Shown: positions 1 through 10,644 of the stretch, in pieces
Position numbering within the stretch: the first letter of the stretch is position 1
How the letters are laid out: each line of letters starts with the position of its first letter
Source: Syncephalis plumigaleata
Lineage: Eukaryota; Zoopagomycota; Zoopagomycetes; Zoopagales; Piptocephalidaceae
Direction of reading: 5' to 3'
Length of the DNA: 48,072 nucleotides
Assembly: GCA_025201365.1 (NCBI GenBank)
Contig: JAIXMF010000066.1
Span: 1-48,072 of the forward strand
Program-made: the position numbers and the translations under genes
Notes under the pieces: generated by a model
What the model was told of the DNA's origin: nothing
Databases searched by the model: none
What the model saw: the letters and a program-made list of their open reading frames with translations, nothing else

Positions 1-1677
1 TGACCTCTTTCACATACTGTCTTATTCGTGCTAACTTCATTTCCCTTATCATTAAACAGTAAGTGCCTTCTTCTTAACTACATTCCACTTGTCAGTAAAC
101 AATACACGTCCACTTCCTCTTAACTATATGCTAGTTATTCCTTTTCCTTTTATTTACTTGTTTACTTTCTCAGTAATACGCGTCTTCTTCGTGTCATTCG
201 CATTCCACTTACTTCCTCTTTCACTTTAGCATACACATTCCTAATAGCAGCTATTCTGTCATACTATCTCTATGCCGTTTATTTATCTCTTTGTTTTCCT
301 CTTGCTCTAAACTATCTACATGCTCACTTGTCGTTATTATTACTATACCAGTAAGCCTTGTTTATTGTTCGTTCTAGTCTTTTGTTTCCTATCACTGTCC
401 TGCTTATTTATCAATGTTTAAGCGTTTACTGTTCTCGTTATAATATGCACATTTTACTTTACCACTCTTTTCCGTCATCTGTTTGTATGCCACCCTTACG
501 TCATGCTTTATTTGTATTTTTATTTGTTTACTGCCATCTACATACTCTGTTTACCACATACAAGCATACACTGCTTCTTCGAATAAACTGACATATGTGC
601 TCATGCACCCTTCCTTGCTCATTCCTTGCTCGTTTTCTCGTTACCACGTAACTATTACCGTGACACTCATAGACGATAGCAATGCTCGTCAATACACACA
701 CTCTCTCGTCAATTGCTTTCTATTCTTTTATTCGTCCTCTGACCACACATACACCACTACAACTCATGCTTTTCCTCTTACTCCACCTTCGTTTACAGTC
801 ATATACAGGCTACGCTTAGCTGCAAGCGTATACTACCTATCTTTGTGTTGTTCTCGGTTGGTCGTCTTGTTCCCGTCTAGTCTGCCGCTTTGCCAATGAC
901 TACTTGTCGATTATGTTGATTGTATGTCGCGTACTCGTATTTTGTATCGCTACTCGTCGGCAGCCTCACTCCAATCTGTATACTCTGTCATAGGCACACG
1001 TTGCTCTTCACGCTGTGTAGTAGTTGGTTCTTTATTCGTTGTCGATCAACGTGGCATATACGCCACTGGGTCTTCCATACTGGTCTATCCTCTATTCAGT
1101 TCTCTCTCTCTCGCTCCCTTGTCTACTTGCTTGCGACACTCCCTCACCCTCACTCGTGTATTTCTATTATTTCATGCCGTGTCCTTTATTCACGACGTTT
1201 GCTTGCCGCGTTGTACCACTTTATTCGTGTTGACTTGCTGATCTTTGCTCGTAGTATGTGGGGACACGTACGCATACGTAACACTCGCGCTATGCATTAG
1301 ACACCACGCTTGCTTGCCAGCATACAACGTCTCCACTCGCTGCTTTGCATTACTTACTCATGTTTTATGAATATATGCGAGTACGCGGTATTCGTGTTAA
1401 TCACTAGCCAGTGCTTTTGTTCATCCAATTGCGATATGTATACGTAACGAACACTACACCTTCTACTCGTGCGTTGTGAAAGTACGCGTACATACGTAAT
1501 ATCCGTGCTAACTACTACCTATCGCGTCGCTTACCACTTTGTATTTGTAGTGGTACTGTCTGACATTGTATTGCATATTGTAAATGTGTCGAGGAAATCC
1601 TATATGATGGCTATATCTTTATTTGCATAGTATACATCAATAGCTAATATGACACTAATAGATGGTAATAACGGCAT
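1..1677 (+). repeat. Dispersed non-coding repeat, copy C1 (runs off the window start)
   Basis: The longest of three related copies. Bases about 641-1677 match 23261-24263 in the same orientation with only scattered differences and short indels. Bases from near 1 to about 625 match the reverse strand of about 9349-9990. The plus strand is pyrimidine-rich (long T/C tracts), which leaves several overlapping frames open, including a 126-codon frame at 920-1300. Frames open in all phases argue against coding. The right edge is near the shared motif ggtaataacggcat; after it the flanks diverge. No reverse transcriptase, transposase, terminal inverted repeat or target duplication was seen, so the class is unknown. 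Confidence 0.8.
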
Positions 1678-2222
1678 AGATAGTTATGTTAACTACTATG
1701 CAAAACTATTTATTAATAAAAATAAAGGATAAAGACTAACAATGCTAATCGCTTGGAAAAACCCTGTACATAATTAGTACTTGTCTTCATACTAATAGAA
1801 ATGTTAAACATTGATCTACATGTACACATATACGCCTGCTATGACGATGATCATAATTTTTATTATGATATATAGCTGTTGTGTGTTCAATACAGTTTAT
1901 GACAATGTAGGAACACAAATATACGTACACACACACACGAAGATGAACACGAGAGCATAAGGGAAGAAAAGGAAGAGCATTGATAGACTGTGTGGTATAA
2001 CGGAGAGAACAGCAGCCTGCAGTCGCACATACACACACATACTCCTTGTCTAATGAGGCCTCATTTAATATTATAGATTTATACACTGACGGATATCATT
2101 GATAGCACAGTGACCTCAACTAATGTGGGGCATATCATTTAATGTGAAGAAAGCGAAAAGAAAGGAATCGGCGACAATAACAGATAGAAATATACGAAGA
2201 AGTAAAAGTAATTGCACAACTT
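1678..2222. other. Gene-less stretch between repeat C1 and the GH5 gene 3' end
   Basis: AT-rich, with a short CA tract near 1926-1939. It must hold the 3' untranslated region of the minus-strand glucanase. A 99-codon minus frame at 1787-2086 is low-complexity and has no family resemblance. Nothing else is supported. Confidence 0.5.
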
Positions 2223-4192
2223 CTACATGATAGGATGACGCTGTACGCTGACATTGGCAGGCCAGACATCACAATGGTTTGTACGATTCGATGGATTGGG
2301 CGGTAACCATCCTTTTTCCTAAATAGAAATACAACAGTATGAGATGAGGTTAGTGGCATTTGCGGCGAGCTTCCATGTTTCAAATGAATAAAATAGACGG
2401 ATGCAGCATTATTGCATAGAATACTTGGAAATACACCATGCTATCATCGTTTGTCATTACTATTATTGTTGTTACTTACCACGCCTAAGAAATAATCCCA
2501 TTGAGGATTGACGCCATTTTCCGTTTTGAAATTCCAGTAGAACCAGCCGAATCCACCGCCCTTCTCAAAGGAATCCATTTGTTTCTCGGAGAACTGCCGC
2601 AGGAATCCGATGTACTCGGGTGACCATGCCTTGACATCGGTACGACCGGCACAGGTGGCCCCTGGGTGAGCTGGCTCGCTGCCTTGATACGTGCCGTCCC
2701 AGCGCGCGCCCTTGCCTACGCCGTTGAGGAATTGTGCGCAATCGTCGGTGGCTACCGAGAATTCACCAACCATCGTGGGTCCGAATTTCTCTTCGCTCGC
2801 TCGAATATCATGCTGCCAAGTGGTACAGGTGAGATTGAGTTTACCGGGCATGTCTAATCCCACTAAGTATCTATCGAAAATAAAGTAATTGTGTACATCT
2901 TTTATCATATAACGTCATACACGCATAAAAGACAATTAGCGTTTGCCATCTATTTATCTATCTCGCTTAACCACTCATTGGTATGCGCACACACTTACCA
3001 AGTACCACACGATCGTATTTATGAGCTGGCATTTCCCCTTGCCATTTGGAGAGACCGGCGAATCCTTCGTGTACCACGAGAATGGGGCCGGCTCCTTTGA
3101 CATTCTTGGTGGTGGAACGTGCTAGCGCGTAGGCATCCTTCGTCCATTGCTTCACCTTGTCCAAACCTACTTTGGCGGCAAATGGTTCGTTAAGCACGCC
3201 AAATAGCGTGACGACATCGCTGTAACGCGGCTGCACCACGAATTCCAGTAGTCGTTGCATAATGCGTAGAGTACGCTCTCCGTGTGCCAGTCCCTTGGCT
3301 GTACCATCGAGCCAGCCTACCGTGCCCTCGCGACCACTATGATTCCAGCCGTTCTGCGAGCCAGGTGCCGTATGTAGCTCGATCATCACGCGTAGTCCGT
3401 ATTTACGCGCCCAATCCAATCCGCGGACCAGGTATTCCCAGCTGTCTTGCACGTAGGGCTCATCGCCCTGCACGTCAAGTGCCCAGTAACCCACTGGGAT
3501 ACGCACGTGGTCTAGGCCAAGATCGGCAACCTTACGAAAGTCGTCTTCCGTAACAAAAGTCTCGAAATGCCTAATAATAATAGTAACGGTACGGATTAGA
3601 ATGATGCCTAGATAGATCATGCTAACATTGTAGATGTATCCACTTACTCGCGCATAGCTTTACGACATTCATCACGTCCTAATTTCTGACAGAATGTCCA
3701 CTCGTCTACCACTTTGGCCTCGGGTGGAAATTGGGTAAACATGGACGGCTTAATGAATGGCTCGAGTAGAAGCCAGCCACCGATGTTCACGCCATGTACC
3801 GGTTTCATACCATAGGGGAATTTCTCATTTAACGGAATGAGATTGGCATGACGCTTCACGCCACCACCGCTACCGCCACCTGCTCCGTTACCACCACCGA
3901 CGCCACCATTAGTTTCGCCTAGGAGTGAGGAACCACTTTTTCGTGCCACGGCCATAACAATACCCGAACCGATACCGGCTGCTAATACTACGCCAACTAG
4001 AGCGATAATCCAACGATTACGTCGTTTATCCAGAAATGATGCACGTTTATTAGCTGTGCCCTGGTTGGCTGTCGTGGTCACTAGGGTTGCCGTTGATGAT
4101 GGCATAAGCTCTTCCTCGGGCAGTCGAAGCTCATCATTATGTAATGCAGTTCCACGTGCCATTGTGCCATTATCAGTTGAATGATCGAACAT
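2223..4192 (-). CDS. Membrane-anchored exo-1,3-beta-glucanase (glucan 1,3-beta-glucosidase, GH5)
   Basis: Exons on the minus strand: 3648-4192, 2999-3570, 2480-2898, 2223-2318. They join in frame to 543 aa. Residues 1-55 are a cytosolic leader, followed by one transmembrane segment (about 62-83, core IIALVGVVLAAGIGSGIVM) and a Gly/Ser-rich stalk. This type II topology resembles ExgD-type enzymes rather than secreted Exg1. The GH5 fold follows: HVRIPVGYW near 203, acid/base Glu310 in GVLNEP, nucleophile Glu418 in MVGEFS, then FLNGVGKGARWDGTY. The enzyme releases glucose from the non-reducing end of beta-1,3-glucan, so it should act in cell-wall remodelling from the plasma membrane. Exon 4 restores the usual C-terminus (GWLPPNPSNRTNHCDVW). 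All donors are GTAAGT-like. The ATG at 4192 is the first in frame after AT-rich leader. Confidence 0.93.
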
Positions 4193-4860
4193 TGTAAGTT
4201 GCTAATAATAACAATAACAACAACAACAACAAGAAATGAATACTCTAATAGATAGATATGATGAAGTGATAAGCGAGAGATATAATAATCTAATAGTCGT
4301 ACGCGTTACTAAATCCTTTAATCATGACCGAAACAGAATAGATGAAATAACAAATATACTCGAATACTTTGTACTTATACTGTAATCTAACTTGCAGATG
4401 ATAGTGATGATGGCTAGACAGCTCTGATACTGCGCCCTCCTTTCATGCTGTATAACCATCGTATATTTGACAACAGACAAATCTATTCCCCTATATTAAT
4501 ATGGTTACCAAATACTTTGTATGAATGTATAGGTAATATAGATGGATAGATGTAAAAACCAATTCATCAATTACCCTGGTATCACACTTATTCCTCTACC
4601 TAGTTACTAGATTCGACATGTATAGGTTGTTTAATAAACAATATAGCAATATAACTGAATATCACTACAGCTATTACTATTGATGTATGATGTCATTGGA
4701 ATGAACACACTTGATGCTTGAACCACTTGATATCATCACAATTGAGCAATATTATAATGTATTGTTATTGTTGTTATAGTAGATATACGAGAAAATAAAA
4801 CAAAAGTGTATCCACTTGTGTAAACAGATCTATGCAAAAAGCGATATACGCGAATCATTC
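4193..4860. other. Intergenic region between GH5 and TOP1
   Basis: 668 bp of AT-rich DNA with an AAC/AAT-type simple repeat at about 4206-4231 just upstream of the glucanase ATG. It must contain the glucanase promoter and the TOP1 3' UTR. No ORF or RNA gene is recognisable. Confidence 0.6.
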
Positions 4861-7800
4861 CTAGAACTTCCAGTTGGCGTCCACGTCCATTGCCCAACGG
4901 AATTTATCACGTAGTGTAGCATTGAACATCTTGGCGAGTGGCACATCATGAGTACGACACCAAGCGGTAGTGATACGAGGATCGATGTAGTTGATCTTGG
5001 ACGTACTTAATGCTGTCGTCTTATTCTCGTCCTATTATTGTTTTATATATATATATATATATTCATGAATTAGTAACACCGTATAGCATCATCATCATCA
5101 TCACTCACCTTATCGATCATGTCACTTTTAGCTGCAATAATTCTGTCGGATAACTTGTCGATCACATCCTTTAGTCGTTCCTCCGTTACCGTTCTTCTTA
5201 CTTCCAGTTTGCCTGTTTTACGCTCAGTCATGATACGCTCGTCGTATTCTTTGGCCTTATCGAGAACAGCTTGAATGACATCGTTCGATGGTGGTTTCTC
5301 CCCCTCCTCCTTGGCCTTCTCCCGCATCTTCTCCACTTTGGCCTCGGCTTTCTCGTATTCCTTTTTAATTAAACTGTCTTCATACTCGTTACACCAGTCT
5401 TCATCCAGATCTGACTCGGGAGCAACCAACTTAGGATTACTCTTCTTGATTTTAGGATTCAATTGCATCAACTCCCGTTTGGCCCTCCATCGAAGATACT
5501 TGATAGATTTTATCTATGCAATATAAATATATAAATACAACAATAACCAATGCTAATCTAGTGGCATACCTTATTGGAAACACGAATCATTTGATCGTCG
5601 TGTCGTTTAGGCACCGCACGCTGATGGTTGCACAACACGGCCACTTCACGATTGGCACGATTGTAGGCTAGCACCTTCTCGGCTATTGTGGTGTTTTTTG
5701 GTGTTTTCAACAATTCAAGCTCGAATGTATGAGATGCATTGTAAGTACGGAAGACCTTGGCGGTTAATCCTGGCATAAGCGAGGATAAATGTCGATTCAA
5801 CGTGGTGGTCTAGCAAATGGCAATAATTATGTCATAGTTTAGTTGTAGTTAATCATTCACACTTATTATTATTATTATTATTAACTTACCGTTAATTGAT
5901 CAAACAATGGATCACCCGCTTTCTTGGGTGGATCCTTGAAACTCTTCAGATTCTTCCACACTTGAGTGTCGACCTCGACTTCTCTATAGTATCTAATCGA
6001 ATCTTTACCGAGGAAATCAAAGATAACGCGATTGGGTGGTTCGAGGTTTATATGCTCGTAGCGTAATGTGCAACAACCGACCGTATCTGCCTCGTCTTCT
6101 CCCTTCTCATTGCCAGCTCGAAGGGCAAATCGATCGATCAAGTACATGGCGGTGGCGCGCTGACACGCTTGCAACGTACGACTCTTCAAATCCTTGGTGT
6201 ACTCTCGCCTTATCTTATCGATGCAAGTCTGAAACAGTGCAAGTGTTAATACTCGTATACGTATTAAACAAACAGTCAAATAACTTACCTTCAATTCACG
6301 AGCTTTCTCAAACTTGTTCATGTCACTTTGTCCCTTGATAGAGCTATTGGCCGCTAGGAATACATACTTGACCGTGTTATTGACATTCTCCTTCCACATA
6401 GCGAGCCATGTTACAGTTGGATCGTGTACAATGCCACCCCATTGATGCCCGGGAGGAGGGGGCGGAATGGGCGCGCCAGCATCCAAATTTAGCACGACCT
6501 GTTCAGGCTTAATTCGACTCTTGACACAGCCAGTTTTTGGATGTGCGCCACGACCACGGAAGAGCGACGGGGGTTCAATACGGAAGTTACCGACTTTCTC
6601 TCGTCTACCGTCTAGCATGCAATACGCATACTGCTCTTCAATGGCGACTTTCTCTTCTTTAAGGGCCTGTACCAATAATGAAGTTAGTCAGTGTACAATC
6701 TAGGAGTGATATCAATGAATTACCTTAAGCTCCTCCTTTGTCATTTGCTTCTTGCGCTCTCTTTCCTCTTCAAAATGCTGGGCAATCCGTGTAAAATCAC
6801 ACTTTTCAAATACTTGTATCGGTGTTGGCTGTTACATACATACATGTATAAAGGCAATGCTGTTAGCTATTCCATTATCCATTCTATGCTTATTCACCTA
6901 CCTTTTTACACGTTTTCAAAACCTTAAGGAAATCATTGAAGAAGTTCTTCTGAAATACTGGATTGGTGGCATGATCCATGTGTAGAATTTGAGCAAAGAA
7001 CGTGGCTATCTCCTCGGCTGCTGGCTCAAGTACAATTTCCTTTCCTACTAGTTGTTCAGTTTTCGCTGCTTACTTGTTGTCGCTGTCATTGTCGCTGCAG
7101 ATGACTTACCATCGTATATTAAAGGCACGCCATGTGGCTTATACTCGGGAGGGAATAGCACGCCATTGTGACGTAGTGTCTTCCATTTCACCGAGTTATC
7201 ACGATCTTGATTAAGCCACCATCGGTGTGTGTCATCTTCGGCGTCGTCATCATCTTCTTGTTTCTTAACCTTGACCTTGATCTCCTCCTTTACGGGTACA
7301 CCTGCTTTTGCAGACTTTCGTTCACGACCCGTTGACGTGTCATTCACCTTATTTTTCGTGGATTTCTCCAGTTTAACCGCACGCTTCTTAGCTTTCTCGG
7401 CTTCTTTCTTACTACTTGACAATTTACGTTTCTTGCTTGTACTCTAAGTGCACATGTTAAGTAAACAGCAACAATCAAGCTATGAACACAAGCACGAACT
7501 TACCTCAAGACTACTACTTGGTGTTGCCTTAATTCGTGTATGTGTGTATATATTAATTAGTTAGTGTCATAGCAATTAGATCACGAAATCGATTCTCTTA
7601 CAGGAGCAGTAGTTGCAGGTCGAGATTTAATGTAATTAGCCTGTAATTATGTTACAATTCAGTTAATATATATATATATATATAATAGATACTAGCAATG
7701 TATAGATACTTACTAAGGGCACATCCGAATCACTATCATCGCTATTTAATGGTTCATGCTTTACTCGCGTGGATTCAATACCATTCATCGGCATATCTGA

Positions 7801-8361
7801 CGGTTCACTTTTAACCGATACCGGTGTACCATTGGATCCATTCACGGCACCTGTCTTTAGTTTAACAGCTAAGGGCATTTCATCATCAGAGCTATCATCT
7901 GCTTCTATTATACAAAATAGTGGCATTGTTATTATAAACAAATAAACAAATAAACAAGCAATAACAACTTACGCTTAATACAGGTAATATCCTGGGTTGC
8001 TAGAATAAGCGTGAGTAAGTATAATGCGCTTAGTTAGTAACCATGTTGATACTGAATAGAATAGTTTTATAGAAGAATCATCTTCGTGATAGGTGCCACA
8101 AACTAGTAATAGTAAGGTGACTCGTCACTTACCGGAGTTAATGGCACTGAGCTTCGCTGCCAGTGGCATATCCTCATCGCTATCAACGACAGACGAGTTT
8201 TGCGTAGGAAAACCTGCCGGTAGTAACAGTAATAATGATAAAGGCAAGTCGACAAAATGCCCGTTAATATGACACAATAATAACTTTTCCTAGCAAGTTT
8301 ACTTACCTGAATCATGACTGAATTTCTGTGCTAGTGGCACATTATCGTCTGAATCCGACAT
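4861..8361 (-). CDS. TOP1: DNA topoisomerase I (type IB)
   Basis: Fourteen exons on the minus strand: 8307-8361, 8133-8213, 7973-7999, 7714-7904, 7602-7640, 7504-7527, 7110-7443, 6902-7044, 6724-6828, 6289-6666, 5890-6228, 5570-5809, 5109-5513, 4861-5031. They close in frame to 843 aa. The acidic/basic N-terminus carries four copies of a motif like [12 protein letters not shown]. The core begins near HRWWLNQ and contains LRAGNEK (Arg496), [10 protein letters not shown] (Lys534), [11 protein letters not shown] (Arg593) and CNHQR (His634). A charged linker (about 680-780) leads to the catalytic Tyr802 in [12 protein letters not shown]. These match human Arg488, Lys532, Arg590, His632 and Tyr723. 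The enzyme relaxes supercoils by a transient 3'-phosphotyrosyl nick, in the nucleus and nucleolus. Exons of 24, 27 and 39 nt lie in the N-terminal tail. The start MSDSDD is supported by the acidic repeat. Confidence 0.97.
5044..5062. repeat. (TA)n microsatellite in the last TOP1 intron
   Basis: Alternating TA dinucleotides inside the intron between exons 13 and 14. Confidence 0.9.
7664..7684. repeat. (TA)n microsatellite in a TOP1 intron
   Basis: Alternating AT run inside the intron between exons 4 and 5. Confidence 0.9.
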
Positions 8362-9348
8362 GATTATCGACTAGACTGTTTGCATATACGTGTATGGACG
8401 GTGCGTGCAGTAGACTAATGTAGCGTGTTGGTTCGCGACACTAAAGTGGATCGGTAAAAGCGAGCAAGAAAAAGCAAAAGAGAAAGAGAAAGAGAAACGA
8501 TTGTTTATACGCTTCGTTGAAGTGATAGAGTGCAAAAAGGAATAATGACCAGCAGGTGTGTCTATGCACTTCAAAAGACTACGTGTCGCAGCAAAGGAAA
8601 AGCAGGAGAACGCGAGCAGTGTATGTGTATGTCACCGCAGGGTGTCTATTGTTACAAACCAGCTCACAGGATGAAAAGCAAAACACGGAATCTACTGAAT
8701 TCAAGCAATGTGTCAACAGAAGACTATTCCAATAGAATAAGAAAGGAGGAAGTTGTGGATTGAAGTGGGTGTGAACGAGAAGTTAAAAGTGTTAGATCAG
8801 GGGGGTGAATTCATTCACTTAAGAGAATTCACTCTATATTAATGTCGCATTGATTGGCCAGTAATCAATTCCTGTCTCTAGTAATTGTTACATCCTACAA
8901 AGCTGCCATAACAATAATAAGCATGTTTCATTTTGCTCGTTTTATAATGACATACAGTGTTTTTCCATCCATTTTGCGCATTTATCCTTTAACATTTGCA
9001 GTTTATTAATAAATAGATTAACACAATTGTTAACACCATTATTACCATAGAAATGCCAATTGATATAGCATGATAATAATAACAATTCAGTATTAGTAAT
9101 GAATCATTTATTGATAGCGATAACTATCATCATCAATTCTATAAGGTAGATGATACAAGTGTACTAGTATAGTTGGATATTGCCATGTCATGTACTTACA
9201 AGTAGTAATAAACTAGCATGGTAGATAAATTATGATAATAATGCTTACGGTTACTTACATAGAGAGCAACGAGTGAACAAATAGAATACACGATAAACAA
9301 TGTAATAAACAAGCAGTAACTAGTAGAATGACTGAGTTGTCACGAATG
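8362..9348. other. Gene-less region upstream of TOP1
   Basis: It contains the TOP1 promoter (purine-rich on the plus strand near 8455-8500). A 77-codon plus frame near 8530-8763 lacks an ATG at its head and any recognisable motif. A short perfect inverted repeat is listed separately. The rest is AT-rich and unremarkable up to repeat copy C2. Confidence 0.5.
8805..8832. repeat. Short inverted repeat (hairpin)
   Basis: An 8-bp arm gtgaattc is repeated as gaattcac after 12 nt. It could be a hairpin or a trace of a small transposon. Function unknown. Confidence 0.5.
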
Positions 9349-9990
9349 AGCAAGGAATGAGCAAGAAAGGATGCATGAACACGTATGCTAGTTTATTCGA
9401 AGAAGCAGTGTATGCTTGTATGCGGTAAATAGAGTATGTAGATGGCAGTAAACAAATGAAAATACAAAAATAAAAGCATGACGTAAGGGTGGCATACAAA
9501 CAGATGACGGAAAAGAGTGGTAAAAGTAAAAGGTACATATTACAACGAGAGCAGTAAACGCTTAAACATTGATAAATAAGCAGGACAGTGATAGAGAACA
9601 AAGGACTAGAACGAGCAATAAACAAGGCTTACTGGTATACTAATAATAACGACAAGTGAGCATGTAGATAGTTTAGAGGAAGAGGAAAACAAAGAGATAA
9701 ATAAAAGTCATAAAGATAGTATGGCAGAATAGCTGCTATTAGGAATGTGTATGCTAAAGTGAAAGAGGAAGTAAGTGGAATGTGAAGGACACGAAGAAGA
9801 CGCGTATTACTGAGAAAGTAAAAGAACTAGCTAGCATATAGTCAAGAGGAAGTAGACGTGTGTTGTTAAAGAGAGAGAAAAAGAAAAGAAAAGAAAAGAA
9901 ACAAATAGAATGCAGTTGACACAAATAAGTGTGTTACTGAATGACAAGGGAAGTGAGGTTAGTACGAAGAAGACAGCATTGATAAAGAGA
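9349..9990 (-). repeat. Dispersed non-coding repeat, copy C2 (inverted, left part only)
   Basis: Read on the minus strand, this aligns with C1 from near its window start to about 625, for example the shared stretch over the ATG-CCACCC-TTACGTCATGC region and the AAGCATACACTGCTTCTTCGA block. It is more diverged from C1 than C3 is. It lacks the right half shared by C1 and C3. Similar pyrimidine-rich character continues on the minus strand to about 10262, possibly the part of the repeat that C1 has lost off the window edge. Confidence 0.75.
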
Positions 9991-10530
9991 GAGAAAGAGT
10001 GCTTTTATTGACTAATAAAGAAAATTAACAATTTATACATCAGTCGATAATGAGGAATGGAAATGTATTATCATTGGTAACGAAGTAAAGGAGGAGGAAA
10101 TAATGTAGGTAGTGAAGTAAAGGGGAAAGGGAAAGAGAAGCAGCAATGAAATGGATACTTGGAAATGGATTGATAGACCATTAACCAAGTGTTAACAAAT
10201 AGATAAGGAGAAGTTGATAATGGAGGCATTAGTAGAATGCAAATGAATATATTAACATCCATTACAAGACTCTGTTCATTTATTAATAACGAATATATTT
10301 AATAAAGTGTTAACAAGTTCAATAGTACTTATTAAAATGCTTACTGATTGCTAAATTATCATCGGCGTTATACCATTGCTACAATGACACTAGATGATAC
10401 GAGTCTTACTGTGCTGCGCTGTAAATGATACTACTTACCATAATAGATTCACCCTTCCTGTATGTGTCTGCACGAGCGTTTCACCCCTACGTCATCAGAT
10501 CCGCGCAGTTAGTACTACCAACGTGCCACG

Positions 10531-10537
10531 TATATAA
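10531..10537 (+). promoter_or_regulatory. TATA box of the Fanzor gene
   Basis: A clean tatataaa lies 114 bp upstream of the chosen ATG. A TACGTCA (CRE/ATF-like) site lies at about 10490. This suggests the nuclease has its own polymerase II promoter instead of relying on read-through from a neighbour. Confidence 0.6.
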
Positions 10538-10644
10538 AGAAGCGTCTATACTACAATAAAATAAAAGATTAATTAACCCTTCATATTGTAACTGTGCTCG
10601 TTTTAACATACTGCTATTCCATTGAATACTATTCCATTTCATCC

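Noticed and set aside
920-1300. 126-codon open frame conserved in repeat copies C1 and C3 as a gene
   Set aside because: Two other overlapping frames are equally open, composition reflects pyrimidine bias, and conservation follows from overall DNA identity of the copies.
10594-10644. Earlier Fanzor start at 10594
   Set aside because: That codon is GTG; the ATG at 10645 has a better context (atccatgg) and gives a typical soluble N-terminus.
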